Part shown: piece by piece, positions 35,575 to 44,535 of the stretch | How the letters are laid out: every line of letters starts with the position of its first letter | Position numbering within the stretch: position 1 is the stretch's first letter | Source of the DNA: MED-G105 sp039819085 | GTDB lineage: Bacteria; Pseudomonadota; Alphaproteobacteria; Caulobacterales; Parvularculaceae | NCBI GenBank assembly: GCA_039819085.1 | Contig: JBCBSQ010000004.1 | Coordinates: 115,043 to 179,042 of the forward strand | DNA length: 64,000 nucleotides | Direction of reading: 5' to 3' | Notes under the pieces: generated by a model | What the model saw: only the letters and a program-made list of their open reading frames with translations | Told to the model about the DNA's origin: nothing | The model's database searches: none | Made by a program: the position numbers and the translations under genes

Positions 35575-35611
35575 AGCGACAAAAAAGCGCGCCCCCGGGG
35601 AAGCGCGCTGA
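35575..35611 (-). terminator. Rho-independent terminator between the DUF2807 gene and nuoH
   Basis: On the minus strand AGCGCGC-TTCCCCGGGG-GCGCGCT forms a seven-pair hairpin followed by six T. It lies about 35 bp after the DUF2807 stop and 125 bp before nuoH, splitting the nuo locus. Confidence 0.85.
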
Positions 35612-35642
35612 AGCCTCGTTCATTCGGCGAATCGCCGATCGG

Positions 35643-36293
35643 CTATTTGACCTTAACCGAGCCGAAAAGCCCTGACTTCTGGCGGACGTCTTTCGGCGAC
35701 CCGTAAACGGAAATCTCGCCCATGCCGGAGACTTCCGCGTCAACGCTTTCAGAGGCGTGCACTTCCGCTTCGCCGACGCCGGACACCTTCACCGTGACAT
35801 CGGCGCAGATGAGGTCTTCCGCCTCCAGTTCGCCAACGCCGGAGACGCGCGCGTCGAGCGTCCCGCAGGTTCCGGCAAGTGACACGTCGCCAACACCGGA
35901 GAGCTTCGCGGCGAACGCATCTGACTGAATGCCGGTGGCGTCGAGTTCGGCGACGCCTGAAATATCGATCCCGTTCAGCGCCGGCATCGCGATCATCACG
36001 TCAACGCCCTTGCGATCCCCGCCGCTCTTTTTCCGGCTCTGATCGAAGACAAGCGCGCCCTCCTCGACGGAAACTTCAACACGCGCCATTTCTTCGTCGC
36101 GTCCGGACAGATCGATCGAATAGGCGTCGCCGCCGACCTCGATTTCGACGTCAAAGACGCCTTTGAACACAACTTTGTCGAAGTCCGTGAAGTCAAAACT
36201 CTTCTCGACCATTTCGGCGGCGGCCGGGCCTGTCGCGATCAACGTCAACGACAACGCCATCGCAGCGCTGCGGATCGGGGTGATGGATTTCAT
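35643..36293 (-). CDS. Exported DUF2807 (head GIN domain) protein
   Basis: The 216-residue protein has a signal peptide ('AMALSLTLIATGPAAAE') followed by a DUF2807 beta-helix-like domain of short repeats ('ISGVAELDATGI', 'LSGVGDVSLAG', 'VSGVGELEAEDL', 'VSGVGEAEVHAS', 'VSGMGEISVYG'). Such domains are called auto-transporter adhesin head GIN domains, but function is unproven. No outer-membrane barrel is attached. GGAGG precedes the ATG at 36293. It lies between nuoG and nuoH and ends in a terminator. Confidence 0.82.
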   Translation of the reverse strand: MKSITPIRSAAMALSLTLIATGPAAAEMVEKSFDFTDFDKVVFKGVFDVEIEVGGDAYSIDLSGRDEEMARVEVSVEEGALVFDQSRKKSGGDRKGVDVMIAMPALNGIDISGVAELDATGIQSDAFAAKLSGVGDVSLAGTCGTLDARVSGVGELEAEDLICADVTVKVSGVGEAEVHASESVDAEVSGMGEISVYGSPKDVRQKSGLFGSVKVK

Positions 36294-36398
36294 TTGAGCG
36301 TCGCCTCCCATTGCGTTGGTTGAAGCTAACCGTCGACTTCACGGAGCTAAAGCCGCTTCGCCGCGAAAGCTGGTCAGCTCATCGCGAAGATGCGGCGT

Positions 36399-37145
36399 CT
36401 AGGCGATCCGGCCTGCGAGCATTGCAAGCGGCATCACGATCGCCCGCGCGTCGGGGCCAAGGCGCTTTACCGCGTCCGTTTCAATCCGCCTCAGCGTGCT
36501 TTGACGCCCGTCCTCGCGCGCCCGGGCGTGCGCGGACCACGTCCGGACATACTCCACCAGCCGTGACGCCGACCAATTGAGCGCGATTTCGAACGCCGGC
36601 GGCTCAATCACGTCAAACGGAAAGCCAATCTCTTCCGGCGGATAACCGCGCCAGGTCAAGCGATTTCCCTCCGACCAGTAAGGAGCAACGATCTCGCCGA
36701 TCGGCCGAAGGAGCGCCTCTTCAACTTCTTCATCCGTCCGCATACGGTGATAGGTCCACGCCGCGAACAGCGCGCCGGGCTTTGCGACGCGCGCGACCTC
36801 CGGCCAGAACTTCGGGAAATCGAACCAGTGCAGCGCCGTCGCCACCGTGACAGCGTCGACGGACTTGTCCGGCAATCCGCTTTCGTGCGCGGGCGCGACG
36901 GCGTAATCGACGCTTAGGGAAGGCGCGGCTTCGGCGATCTGCCGGGCGCTGATGTCCGTCGCGCGCACACGCTTGAACTGTTCAGCGAGCTTCACGGCCG
37001 ATTGGCCATTGCCGGTTCCGACATCAAGCGCCAGTTCACGGCCCGGCGCTTCGTCCGCAATCCAATCAAACAGCGCATCCGGATAGGACGGGCGCGCGGC
37101 GGCGTAGCTGGCCGCATTTCGACCGAAGATGGCGGCGTTGATCAT
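36399..37145 (-). CDS. Class I SAM-dependent methyltransferase
   Basis: The 248-residue protein has methyltransferase motif I 'LALDVGTGNGQSAVKLAE' near residue 38, an acidic post-I residue in 'VRATDISARQI', and 'VTVATALHWFDFPKFWPEVARVAKPGA' as motifs post-II/III. It resembles small-molecule methyltransferases of the UbiE/trans-aconitate type; substrate unknown. It sits between nuoG and nuoH with no link to complex I that I can see. Confidence 0.82.
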   Translation of the reverse strand: MINAAIFGRNAASYAAARPSYPDALFDWIADEAPGRELALDVGTGNGQSAVKLAEQFKRVRATDISARQIAEAAPSLSVDYAVAPAHESGLPDKSVDAVTVATALHWFDFPKFWPEVARVAKPGALFAAWTYHRMRTDEEVEEALLRPIGEIVAPYWSEGNRLTWRGYPPEEIGFPFDVIEPPAFEIALNWSASRLVEYVRTWSAHARAREDGRQSTLRRIETDAVKRLGPDARAIVMPLAMLAGRIA

Positions 37146-37248
37146 GGAGAAGATCTACCGTCTGAAAGCGCCAAACGCAAAAGCCCGCGCCAGAAGCGGC
37201 GGCGCCGGCCGGAACCCGCGCATCTCCGCCGCGAAGAGCCTGTTGCGC

Positions 37249-38442
37249 CTACTTCTCCCCGTGTAGACGAGGATAGGTCCACCACCAGGGATAATTCGTC
37301 TCGCCAAGGACGAATTCGGCAAGCGCAGGAAAAATGAGTTCGGCGCGGACGCTGTTGCCGAGCATCACGAGGCAGCGCCGCTCATTCTCCTGACAGATGA
37401 CGAGATTGCCTGTCCACGGATTATGTCCGCCCTTAGCGAAGGCCGGACCGTTCGGACCCGCCCATGTCTCGACCCCGAGGCCGGCGGCGAGGCCAATCGC
37501 GGCCCCGCGCGGGTCGCGCGTTCCGGCCATCTGCACTGTCGGGAATTTCTGTATGGTCTTTATGGCGAACTGGCCGCGCGCCCATTCAGCGCGCATGTCG
37601 TCGGACAGACCTTCGCCCGCGAGCATGCCGCGCCACATGCGCGCCTGGTCCGCGATCGTCGTATCCATCGAGCCGGAGGCGCTGACATTGCTGCGCTCGT
37701 CATGGGGTTCAAATGACCCGTCCATGGCGTAGCCGTCCGCGAGATTGTCGGCGAAATCCTCACGCCACTGCATATCGGTGTTCGGCATGCCGAAGCGGTC
37801 AAAGATACGCCGCTGCATCTCCGCCTTCACGTCAAGGCCCAGCCCCGCCTCCAGCACATGCTGCAGGATCCAGAAGCCTTCGCCCGAATAGGCGTATTCC
37901 GTCCCCGGCGGAAAATGGAACTTCAGATCGCCGTCCGGTTCAAGGAAGCGGAGATTCGCCAGGCCCGTCCGGTGGCTGAGGATAATCCGCGGCGTCAGGT
38001 CGCGCCATTCCTCATCGCCCTCCAGCGACCGGTAGTCATCATACTCCGGCAATGGCTTTTCGAGATACGCCGCCACCGACGCGTCGAGGTCGATGAGCTC
38101 TTCATCGACAAGCTGCAGGACCATGTACGCAAACGCCGCCTTGGTCAGCGACGCGCCATACATGATGGTGTCGGCCTGAAGCGGCAGTTCGCGTTCGACA
38201 TTCCGGTAGCCGTAGGATCCCACATGCGTGATCGCGTCACCCTCGATCACCGCGACCGCGAGGCCCTTCACGTCGTCGCGCGCCATCAGACGACGGATCT
38301 CCGCGTCGAGCGCGGGCCCGGTGACAAGCGCCGGTTCGCCCCCCTTCTGAGGCGTCGACGCGCAGGCCTGCAACGCCAGCGCGCATGCGCAAAGAGTGAA
38401 CAGGATCGAACGGAAACGGGTCAGCGCGACAAGATGAGCCAT
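37249..38442 (-). CDS. Serine hydrolase, class C beta-lactamase/EstB family lipoprotein
   Basis: The 397-residue protein has a lipoprotein signal ending 'ALALQAC', so it is probably lipid-anchored. The catalytic SxxK is 'ASLTKAAF' near residue 100; 'YAYSGEGFWILQHVLE' gives the Tyr of the YxN-like box (YSG); and 'AKGGHNPWTG' gives the HxG/KTG-equivalent. These features fit penicillin-binding/esterase members; whether it hydrolyses beta-lactams cannot be told. The ATG at 38442 is used rather than the open frame to 38493. Confidence 0.82.
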   Translation of the reverse strand: MAHLVALTRFRSILFTLCACALALQACASTPQKGGEPALVTGPALDAEIRRLMARDDVKGLAVAVIEGDAITHVGSYGYRNVERELPLQADTIMYGASLTKAAFAYMVLQLVDEELIDLDASVAAYLEKPLPEYDDYRSLEGDEEWRDLTPRIILSHRTGLANLRFLEPDGDLKFHFPPGTEYAYSGEGFWILQHVLEAGLGLDVKAEMQRRIFDRFGMPNTDMQWREDFADNLADGYAMDGSFEPHDERSNVSASGSMDTTIADQARMWRGMLAGEGLSDDMRAEWARGQFAIKTIQKFPTVQMAGTRDPRGAAIGLAAGLGVETWAGPNGPAFAKGGHNPWTGNLVICQENERRCLVMLGNSVRAELIFPALAEFVLGETNYPWWWTYPRLHGEK

Positions 38443-38524
38443 GTTCAATTGATCATCGCAATTGGGAGCCGGCGCAACAGTCGTCCACCGCAAGAATTCG
38501 GCGACCCGTCTCGACGCCAGTCGG

Positions 38525-38547
38525 CCGCCTTATTCCGCGGCGATCTT
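38525..38547. repeat. 23-bp direct repeat, left copy flanking the amidase insert
   Basis: This copy, with core CCTTATTCCGCGGCGATC, is identical over 23 bp to 39340-39362, which spans the nuoG stop and last codons. The copies are 815 bp apart and bracket the amidase gene. Confidence 0.9.
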
Positions 38548-38726
38548 GTGCGCCACTATCACCCGAAAGGCGTCATCCGATTGTCAATCCTGCGTAGCTG
38601 AGCCTCGAGTTCCGAGCCGCGCTGCGAAACAAGCGTGCAACGTTGTCGCCCTGAGTATTAAATTGATGTTGGCGTGGCTGACGCCCGCCGCAAATCAAAG
38701 TCAATTGCAAGGGGGAGAATTGCATA

Positions 38727-39332
38727 GTGACCGCCGGATTACATATCCAAGACCTTACCGCCGCAAGCGACCATTCGAGACGGATCCGAACACGCGACAC
38801 CGCCGACATAGACGCCGCGGTTCTGCACCAAATGGGCTTCGCGAGATCAGGCGGCCCGGAGCGTTTTCTCCGCACAAAGTCACATTACATTGTGCTCCAA
38901 GACGGCAGGGTCGCGCAGCTTCATCGAGACCAGGACTATCTCTATGCGTCGAACGCCCTCAATAGCCGCAGTATCGCAATCGAATTCGAAGGAAATATGC
39001 CGAGCGAACGGGGCCGTTTCTACAAGCCCGAACGTTTTGGCCGGCACAGGGTCACGATGGCGCAAGTATCGGCGGGCCGACGCCTACTACTACACCTCCG
39101 AGATGTTTCTGGCATCCGCTTCGTTTTCGCCCATCGTCAGGGGACAAACGGACATACGAACTGCTGTGGCCCCGACTTGTGGTTCAACGTCGGCCAGTGG
39201 GCGATCGCTAACGGTTTTAGCGACGGCGGCGTCGGTTTCACAATGGGCGACGGTCTGCCAATCCCAAACGCTTGGCGTAATCATGGCTACATGGTCTTCA
39301 CGCTGGCTGAAGCGGAAGGCGTCGGCCCTTAG
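38727..39332 (+). CDS. N-acetylmuramoyl-L-alanine amidase (Amidase_2/PGRP type)
   Basis: The 201-residue protein has the Amidase_2 zinc layout: His in 'VLHQMGF' near 34, 'SHYIVLQDGRVAQLH' near 52, 'NSRSIAIEFEGN' near 80 and 'FAHRQGTNGHTNCCGPDLW' near 134. The fold cuts the amide bond between MurNAc and L-Ala in peptidoglycan. No signal peptide is present, as in phage endolysins. Start is a GTG with GGGGGAG upstream. It is on the plus strand, opposite to nuo, within a 23-bp direct repeat, and its base composition is more A/T-rich than its neighbours, so transfer is likely. Confidence 0.85.
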   Translation: MTAGLHIQDLTAASDHSRRIRTRDTADIDAAVLHQMGFARSGGPERFLRTKSHYIVLQDGRVAQLHRDQDYLYASNALNSRSIAIEFEGNMPSERGRFYKPERFGRHRVTMAQVSAGRRLLLHLRDVSGIRFVFAHRQGTNGHTNCCGPDLWFNVGQWAIANGFSDGGVGFTMGDGLPIPNAWRNHGYMVFTLAEAEGVGP

Positions 39333-39339
39333 CCCGCAA

Positions 39340-39362
39340 CCGCCTTATTCCGCGGCGATCTT
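39340..39362. repeat. 23-bp direct repeat, right copy covering the nuoG 3' end
   Basis: Identical to 38525-38547. It includes the nuoG stop (39345-39347) and its last five codons, and begins eight bases after the amidase stop. Confidence 0.9.
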
Positions 39363-41444
39363 ATCGGCCCCTGACATCGCCCGTGCGCATTCGGCCATCG
39401 TCTCGCTCGCGCGCGCGATCGGGTTCGTGGCGAAGAAGTTGGCAATCGCCGGTTTGAACGGTTCGGCGTCAAGCGGGCCTTCCTGACCGAGCGCGGCGAG
39501 ATCAATGTCCCCCTCCGCCGACGGTCCTTCGCCAATCCGCCCGAAGCTCGGCGCGTCGGCGATGAGCGCCTGACGCAGCGCGAAGAGATCATCATACGGC
39601 AAAGGCGCGCTGAGCCTGTCAGACAACGCCCGCAGGATCGCCCAATCCTCGCGCGCCTCGCCGAAGGGGAAGTGCGCGCGTTGCGCCATCTGAACCCGGC
39701 CTTCAGAATTCACGTAAATCCCGTTCTGCTCAGTATACGCAGCGCCCGGCAGGATCACGTCCGCCGCCCTCGCGCCGGCGTCTCCATGGTGCCCCTGATA
39801 GATGACGAACGCGCCGCCGAGACGTGACGGATCAAATTCATCCGCACCAAGATTATAGACCACATCGATTTCACGATCCCGTGCGCCCTTCAGGATGCCG
39901 GCGAAGTTTCGACCGCCCTCTGAGGGGATAAGTCCGAGATCGAGGCCGGCGACGCGCGCCGCCGCCGCGTGCAGAACGTTGAACCCGTTCCAGCCCTCGC
40001 GCGCGACCTGCTTGCTCGCCGCGAGAAGGGAGATCGCGCGCAGGACAGCGCGGCCATCAGCCCGCGCAAGCGCGCCCATGCCGATGACGACCATCGGCCG
40101 TTCCGCTCCGTCCAGCATATCGAACGCTTTTGGCAGATCGCCTGGCCCGACGCCGAGATGCGCATAGTCGTAAGTGAGGTCGGCCGCTTCGCCGACGAGC
40201 CCGATCTTCAGGTCCAGGCTATGAAGCCAGGCCTTGCGGATGCGGGCGTTCAAGACCGGCGCCTCATGACGCGGGTTCGTCCCGATAAGGAGGATCGCGT
40301 CTGCGTCCTCGACGCCCGCAAAGCCCGAATTGAAAATGTAGCCGCCGCGCGCGCGCCCGCCGCCGCGATCTTCGCCAAGCGGCGCGCCGTCCTGACGGCA
40401 ATCGACGTTGACGACGCCAAGCCCCGCCATCAAGTCCTTCAGCGCCTTCATCGCTTCGGCGTTGGCGAGATCGCCGACCAGGGCGCCAATTCGCTCCGCA
40501 GGCGTTGTTTTCAGCTTGTCCGCAGCGAGCGAGAGGGCCTCCTCCCAGCGGGCGGGCCTCAATTTGCCGTCAACGCGGATAAAGGGGCGGTCGAGGCGCT
40601 GGCGCTTCAGCCCATCCCAGATGAAACGGGTCTTGTCGGAAATCCACTCTTCGTTCACGTCCTCATTGAGGCGCGGCAGGATGCGCATGACGTCGCGGCC
40701 GCGCGCATCAACGCGAATGTTCGCGCCCATGGCGTCCATGACGTCGATCGTCTGGGTCTTGGTCAGCTCCCACGGCCGCGCATTGAACGCATACGGACGG
40801 GAGGTGAGCGCGCCCACCGGGCAGACGTCAATAAGATTGCCGGTCAACTCCGACTCCACGGCTTTCTCAAGATAGGTGGTGATCTCCGCGTTCTCGCCGC
40901 GATTGACGAGGCCGAGATCGTCAACGCCGGCGACTTCGGTCGCGAAGCGGACGCAGCGCGTGCACTGGATGCAGCGGGTCATGATCGTCTTGATCAGCGG
41001 CCCCATGTGCTTTTCTTCAACGGCGCGCTTGTTCTCCTCATAGCGCGACCCGTCGCGGCCATAGGCCATCGCCTGATCCTGAAGGTCGCACTCGCCGCCC
41101 TGGTCGCAGATCGGACAATCGAGCGGGTGATTGATGAGGAGGAACTCCATCACCCCTTCGCGGGCCTTCTTCACCATCGGCGTGTTGGTGAAAAGCTCCG
41201 GCGGCGCGCCGTCGGGCCCGGGCCGCAAGTCGCGCACATTCTGGGCGCACGAGGCCACCGGCTTCGGCGGCCCGCCCTTCACCTCGATGAGGCACATGCG
41301 GCAATTGCCGGCGACCGACAGGCGCTCGTGATAGCAAAAGCGCGGGATCTCCTCGCCGGCCATTTCGCAGGCCTGAAGGAGCGTCAGGTCCGACGGGACC
41401 TCGATTTCGTCGCCATTCACCTTGATGAGGCGTGTGTCAGTCAT
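39345..41444 (-). CDS. nuoG: NADH-quinone oxidoreductase subunit G
   Basis: From the ATG at 41444 this is 699 residues. The N-terminal [2Fe-2S] domain has 'FCYHERLSVAGNCRMCLIE' and a fourth Cys near 70. Then the HxxxCxxC-type 'HPLDCPICDQGGECDLQDQ' (cluster N5) and 'CIQCTRCVRF' with 'DVCPVGAL' (N4). The C-terminal half is molybdopterin-oxidoreductase-like without the cofactor. The frame extends upstream to 41564 without support. Its 3' end is duplicated at 38525. Confidence 0.96.
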   Translation of the reverse strand: MTDTRLIKVNGDEIEVPSDLTLLQACEMAGEEIPRFCYHERLSVAGNCRMCLIEVKGGPPKPVASCAQNVRDLRPGPDGAPPELFTNTPMVKKAREGVMEFLLINHPLDCPICDQGGECDLQDQAMAYGRDGSRYEENKRAVEEKHMGPLIKTIMTRCIQCTRCVRFATEVAGVDDLGLVNRGENAEITTYLEKAVESELTGNLIDVCPVGALTSRPYAFNARPWELTKTQTIDVMDAMGANIRVDARGRDVMRILPRLNEDVNEEWISDKTRFIWDGLKRQRLDRPFIRVDGKLRPARWEEALSLAADKLKTTPAERIGALVGDLANAEAMKALKDLMAGLGVVNVDCRQDGAPLGEDRGGGRARGGYIFNSGFAGVEDADAILLIGTNPRHEAPVLNARIRKAWLHSLDLKIGLVGEAADLTYDYAHLGVGPGDLPKAFDMLDGAERPMVVIGMGALARADGRAVLRAISLLAASKQVAREGWNGFNVLHAAAARVAGLDLGLIPSEGGRNFAGILKGARDREIDVVYNLGADEFDPSRLGGAFVIYQGHHGDAGARAADVILPGAAYTEQNGIYVNSEGRVQMAQRAHFPFGEAREDWAILRALSDRLSAPLPYDDLFALRQALIADAPSFGRIGEGPSAEGDIDLAALGQEGPLDAEPFKPAIANFFATNPIARASETMAECARAMSGADKIAAE

Positions 41445-41965
41445 TGGACTTGCCGTAATTTTGCGCGCGCTAACGCTTTTCGGCGAGGGAGATATGACAG
41501 TTTCGAGCGCGACGCCATAAGGCTTGGCGTCGCGCGCGCAGTTTGAGGGACCAAGGTCGCGCAATTTCGAGCGATCTCAGGCCCACGCCGCGCGCGATTG
41601 TTCCCGCAAAAGCCGCCAGCCGCCAGAGCCGAAAGCCACCAGAGTCGTCAGCTATCGGCGTCGCTGACAGATCCAGCAACAGAATCGGCAATCGTCGGCG
41701 TTCCAATCCGGGACGAAGCGCGCAACCGCATCCACGAGAAAGTGGGTTTCGACGACGATACGGCGCGCCGAGAGGGAACGCGGAAAGCTGAGCGCCGACA
41801 GGCGGGCGGCTAACCCTTTAGCTCCTGGCGGCCGCCTTTCCCGAACACCCGTCAGCCATCAACGCGATCAAGCGCAAAAGCGCGCCGGGATCTGCGCGCT
41901 GCGGCTTCGCCCTTGCTCGAAAATTGCACGGCGACCCGAAGCCTTCGCTGGCCTCAGGGAAACGA
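41445..41965. other. Intergenic stretch between nuoG and the acyltransferase, no gene seen
   Basis: About 520 bp with divergent flanking genes, so it should hold the nuoG promoter and the acyltransferase promoter. Short frames on both strands overlap without a credible start. I could not pick out firm -35/-10 boxes. Confidence 0.45.
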
Positions 41966-43159
41966 ATGACCTCCGCCACCACGACAGCCGTCGGCTCTTC
42001 GGCGACCGCCGCGCCATTGGACCACTCGGCTTATCTTGCGCGCCGCCGCTTCGCTGGCCTCGACGGCGTCAGATGCCTGTCGATTGTCGCGGTGGTCTGG
42101 CACCACGCGCCGCATGCCGCATCCTACCCGATTGCTTCTCGAGGGTTCCTCGGCGTCGACCTGTTCTTTGTCCTCAGCGGCTATCTCATCGTCACGCTCC
42201 TCATCCGCGAGCGCGAACGAACGGGACGGATCTCCTTGCGCGACTTCTGGGTGCGGCGGCTGTTGCGGCTTGCGCCGGCCTACTACTGCATGCTCGTCAC
42301 CGCGACGCTCGCGTATGCAGTGCTGAAACCCGGCGCGCCGGAAACAGCCAGATTGATGGAGGGCTTGCCGATCTACGCGCTCTATCTCTCGAACTGGTTT
42401 GATCCGGGCGCGCAGAATCTCGGGCTAACCTGGTCTCTCGCCACGGAAGAACAGTTCTATCTCGCCTGGCCGCTCATCGAAGCGTTCTTCGCGCCGGCTT
42501 TTGCCGCATGGACATGGGTCGGGGCGATTGCGGTCAACCAGTTGCTGAATTTCGGATTCCTCGACGGCGCGATTCTGGATCTATTCGGCGTGTCGCCGAG
42601 CCAACATCCGACGATCCTTCACACGACGTTCACGCCCATTCTCCTCGGCGTGGGGCTTGCGCATCTGATGCACCGACCGCGAACGTATGCGGCGCTCAGC
42701 CGTTTCATCGGCTTGAGCTTTGCGCCGATCCTGATCGGGATATCGTTGCTGGCGCTGTTGTGCTGGCCGAACGACGACATCAGCGGGACGCACAGGCTAT
42801 CGATACACGTGGCGTCCACCGCATTCATCGCATCCCTGCTTCTGCGGCCGGGTGATCGCGTGACGCGATTTCTCGAACTGCCGCCCCTCGCCTTCATCGG
42901 CGCGATCAGCTACGGCATTTATCTCTATCATATGTTCGCGATGCACTTCGTTCGCGTCGCGGCCGCAGAGTTGGGCCTATCGCAGGCCATGATCTTTCCA
43001 CTGACGCTCGCGCTGTCGATCCTGATCGCGACGGCAAGCTATCATTTCCTCGAAAAACGCTTCCTTCGATTGCGCAGCAGTTTCCGTCCGAGCCGGGACG
43101 GCGCCGACTTGATCCCGAGCCGCAAGACGGCGCCACGCGCTACGCCTTCAGCTCCATGA
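41966..43159 (+). CDS. Acyltransferase family 3 (OafA/YrhL-like) membrane protein
   Basis: The 397-residue protein has about ten hydrophobic helices and the Acyl_transf_3 motifs: 'FAGLDGVRCLSIVAVVWHH' (catalytic His region) near residue 28, 'FLGVDLFFVLSGYLIVTLL' near 60, 'RDFWVRRLLRLAPAYY' and 'WSLATEEQFYLAWPL' near 155. Members transfer acyl groups to surface sugars such as LPS O-antigen or exopolysaccharide. AGGGA precedes the ATG at 41966. It is on the plus strand within the nuo locus and converges on the GNAT gene, overlapping its end by 20 bp. Confidence 0.87.
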   Translation: MTSATTTAVGSSATAAPLDHSAYLARRRFAGLDGVRCLSIVAVVWHHAPHAASYPIASRGFLGVDLFFVLSGYLIVTLLIRERERTGRISLRDFWVRRLLRLAPAYYCMLVTATLAYAVLKPGAPETARLMEGLPIYALYLSNWFDPGAQNLGLTWSLATEEQFYLAWPLIEAFFAPAFAAWTWVGAIAVNQLLNFGFLDGAILDLFGVSPSQHPTILHTTFTPILLGVGLAHLMHRPRTYAALSRFIGLSFAPILIGISLLALLCWPNDDISGTHRLSIHVASTAFIASLLLRPGDRVTRFLELPPLAFIGAISYGIYLYHMFAMHFVRVAAAELGLSQAMIFPLTLALSILIATASYHFLEKRFLRLRSSFRPSRDGADLIPSRKTAPRATPSAP

Positions 43160-43688
43160 TCCACTCAGGATCGGCGTGGTTTCCGACCATGTAGTCGTAC
43201 TCAAGGATTTTCCGGAAGCCATGGCGCGCGTAGAGCCGCTGCGCGCCATCGTTCTCCGCGTAGACGCTCAGATAAATCGGATCAAAGCGCGCCGTCAGCC
43301 AATCGAGCGCCTCGCCCAAGAGACGACCGCCGACACCGCCGCCTTGAGCGTCGTTGGCGATATAAAGCCGGACAAGCTCGCCAGCGTTCCGGGGCCTGTT
43401 CGGGACAGGCAAGTCGCACGGCCCGGCCGCCGCGTAGCCAATCGCCTCGTCACCGCGCTCGACGAGCCACAGGGCGAACGCCGGATCGGCGAGCAGTCGC
43501 TCGTTGACTGCGACGGTATGCTTGTCCTCAAGGAACGCGTTCAGGTCAGCCGGGTCGTAAAGATGGCCGAAGGTTTCGGTGAACGTCCGCGCGCCGATCA
43601 TCGCCAGCGTCTCAGCGTCACCTCTGCCCGCCCGGCGGATCGACGCCCGCTTCGTCTCGTCAGTAGAGCTCTTGCTGGCAGTCGACAT
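43140..43688 (-). CDS. GNAT family N-acetyltransferase
   Basis: The 182-residue protein has the GNAT acetyl-CoA loop in 'LYIANDAQGGGVGGRLLGEAL' (Q/RxxGxG/A type) near residue 108 and the C-terminal 'YLSVYAENDGAQRLYARHGFRKI'. Substrate unknown; the N-terminal 'RRAGRGDAETLAMIGARTF' is common in amine or spermidine-type acetyltransferases. Its 3' end overlaps the convergent acyltransferase. Confidence 0.85.
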   Translation of the reverse strand: MSTASKSSTDETKRASIRRAGRGDAETLAMIGARTFTETFGHLYDPADLNAFLEDKHTVAVNERLLADPAFALWLVERGDEAIGYAAAGPCDLPVPNRPRNAGELVRLYIANDAQGGGVGGRLLGEALDWLTARFDPIYLSVYAENDGAQRLYARHGFRKILEYDYMVGNHADPEWIMELKA

Positions 43689-43781
43689 AACGGCGCTGAT
43701 CTACGCCCTTAATTGCGCCTTTTGAACCCACCAAAACACGTGACCCATCAAAACAAGGGGGCGCCTGAAAACCGGACGTCC

Positions 43782-43816
43782 AAAAAGAAAAACGCGCCCG
43801 CTTTCGCGGGCGCGCT
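43782..43816 (-). terminator. Rho-independent terminator after the HU gene
   Basis: On the minus strand CGCGCCCGC-GAAA-GCGGGCGCG is a nine-pair hairpin followed by five T, C and five more T. It lies about 25 bp after the HU stop and cuts the nuo locus between nuoF and nuoG. Confidence 0.9.
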
Positions 43817-43839
43817 GGTGTCGCTTTTGGCGTCGATTG

Positions 43840-44310
43840 TCAGATCGACTCTTTGAGGTCCTTCGCCACGCGGAACGCGACCTTCTTCGACGCCTTGATA
43901 CGGATCGACTCGCCGGTGGCCGGATTGCGGCCCATCCGCGCCGGACGGTGGCGCACCTGAAGGATGCCGAGCCCCGCGATGCGGATCTTCTGGCCCTTGC
44001 GGAGATTGTCGCCGATCATGTCGATGAAATCGCCAAGGAACATCTCCGCGTCTTTCTTCGACATTTCATGCGCTTCTGCGAGGTCGGCGGCCATGTGCTT
44101 CATTGTCAGCACTGCAGGCGCCTTCTTGGCGGCCGTCTTGCGCGCCGCTGTCTTGCGGGCGGGCGCCTTCTTGGCGGCCGTCTTTCTGGCGGGCGCTTTC
44201 TTCGTTGCGCGCTTGGCTGGGGCTTTCTTCGCCGCAGTCTTCCGCGTCGTCGCTTTCTTGGTCGTCTTCTTTGCGGTCTTCTTCGCCGCGGTTTTCCGTG
44301 CAGGGGCCAT
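43840..44310 (-). CDS. HU-family DNA-binding protein with a histone H1-like N-terminal tail
   Basis: Residues about 66-156 form an HU/IHF fold ('GLGILQVRHRPARMGRNPATGESIRI' with the DNA-intercalating Pro in 'RNPATGE'). Residues 1-65 are a low-complexity Lys/Ala/Arg/Thr/Pro tail made of units such as 'KKAPARKTAAK'. Mycobacterial HupB carries such a tail at the C-terminus; here it is N-terminal. The tail should bind and compact DNA without sequence preference. GGAG precedes the ATG; a strong terminator follows. Confidence 0.9.
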   Translation of the reverse strand: MAPARKTAAKKTAKKTTKKATTRKTAAKKAPAKRATKKAPARKTAAKKAPARKTAARKTAAKKAPAVLTMKHMAADLAEAHEMSKKDAEMFLGDFIDMIGDNLRKGQKIRIAGLGILQVRHRPARMGRNPATGESIRIKASKKVAFRVAKDLKESI

Positions 44311-44535
44311 TCTTTTCTCCGCCTTTTCTCAGCGACGTCCGGCCCTTCGCAAATTCAGAAAGCCAGCGTTCGCCTGCATAAATCGCGCGCCCCGACACGT
44401 ATTGCGAACGGACGCGCTAACGGCTCCCATAGCGACGTTCGATGGCGAAACGAAACACAAATTGTCGAAAAAGGCCGAAAAACCGCACATTTTTCGACCT
44501 TCGCAGCGTTTTACCGGGTTCGGAGCAAGCAAAAA

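Noticed and set aside
39969..41546. 525-codon plus-strand open frame opposite nuoG
   Set aside because: It lies wholly on the complement of nuoG, which has all its iron-sulfur motifs; composition is typical of a GC-driven shadow.
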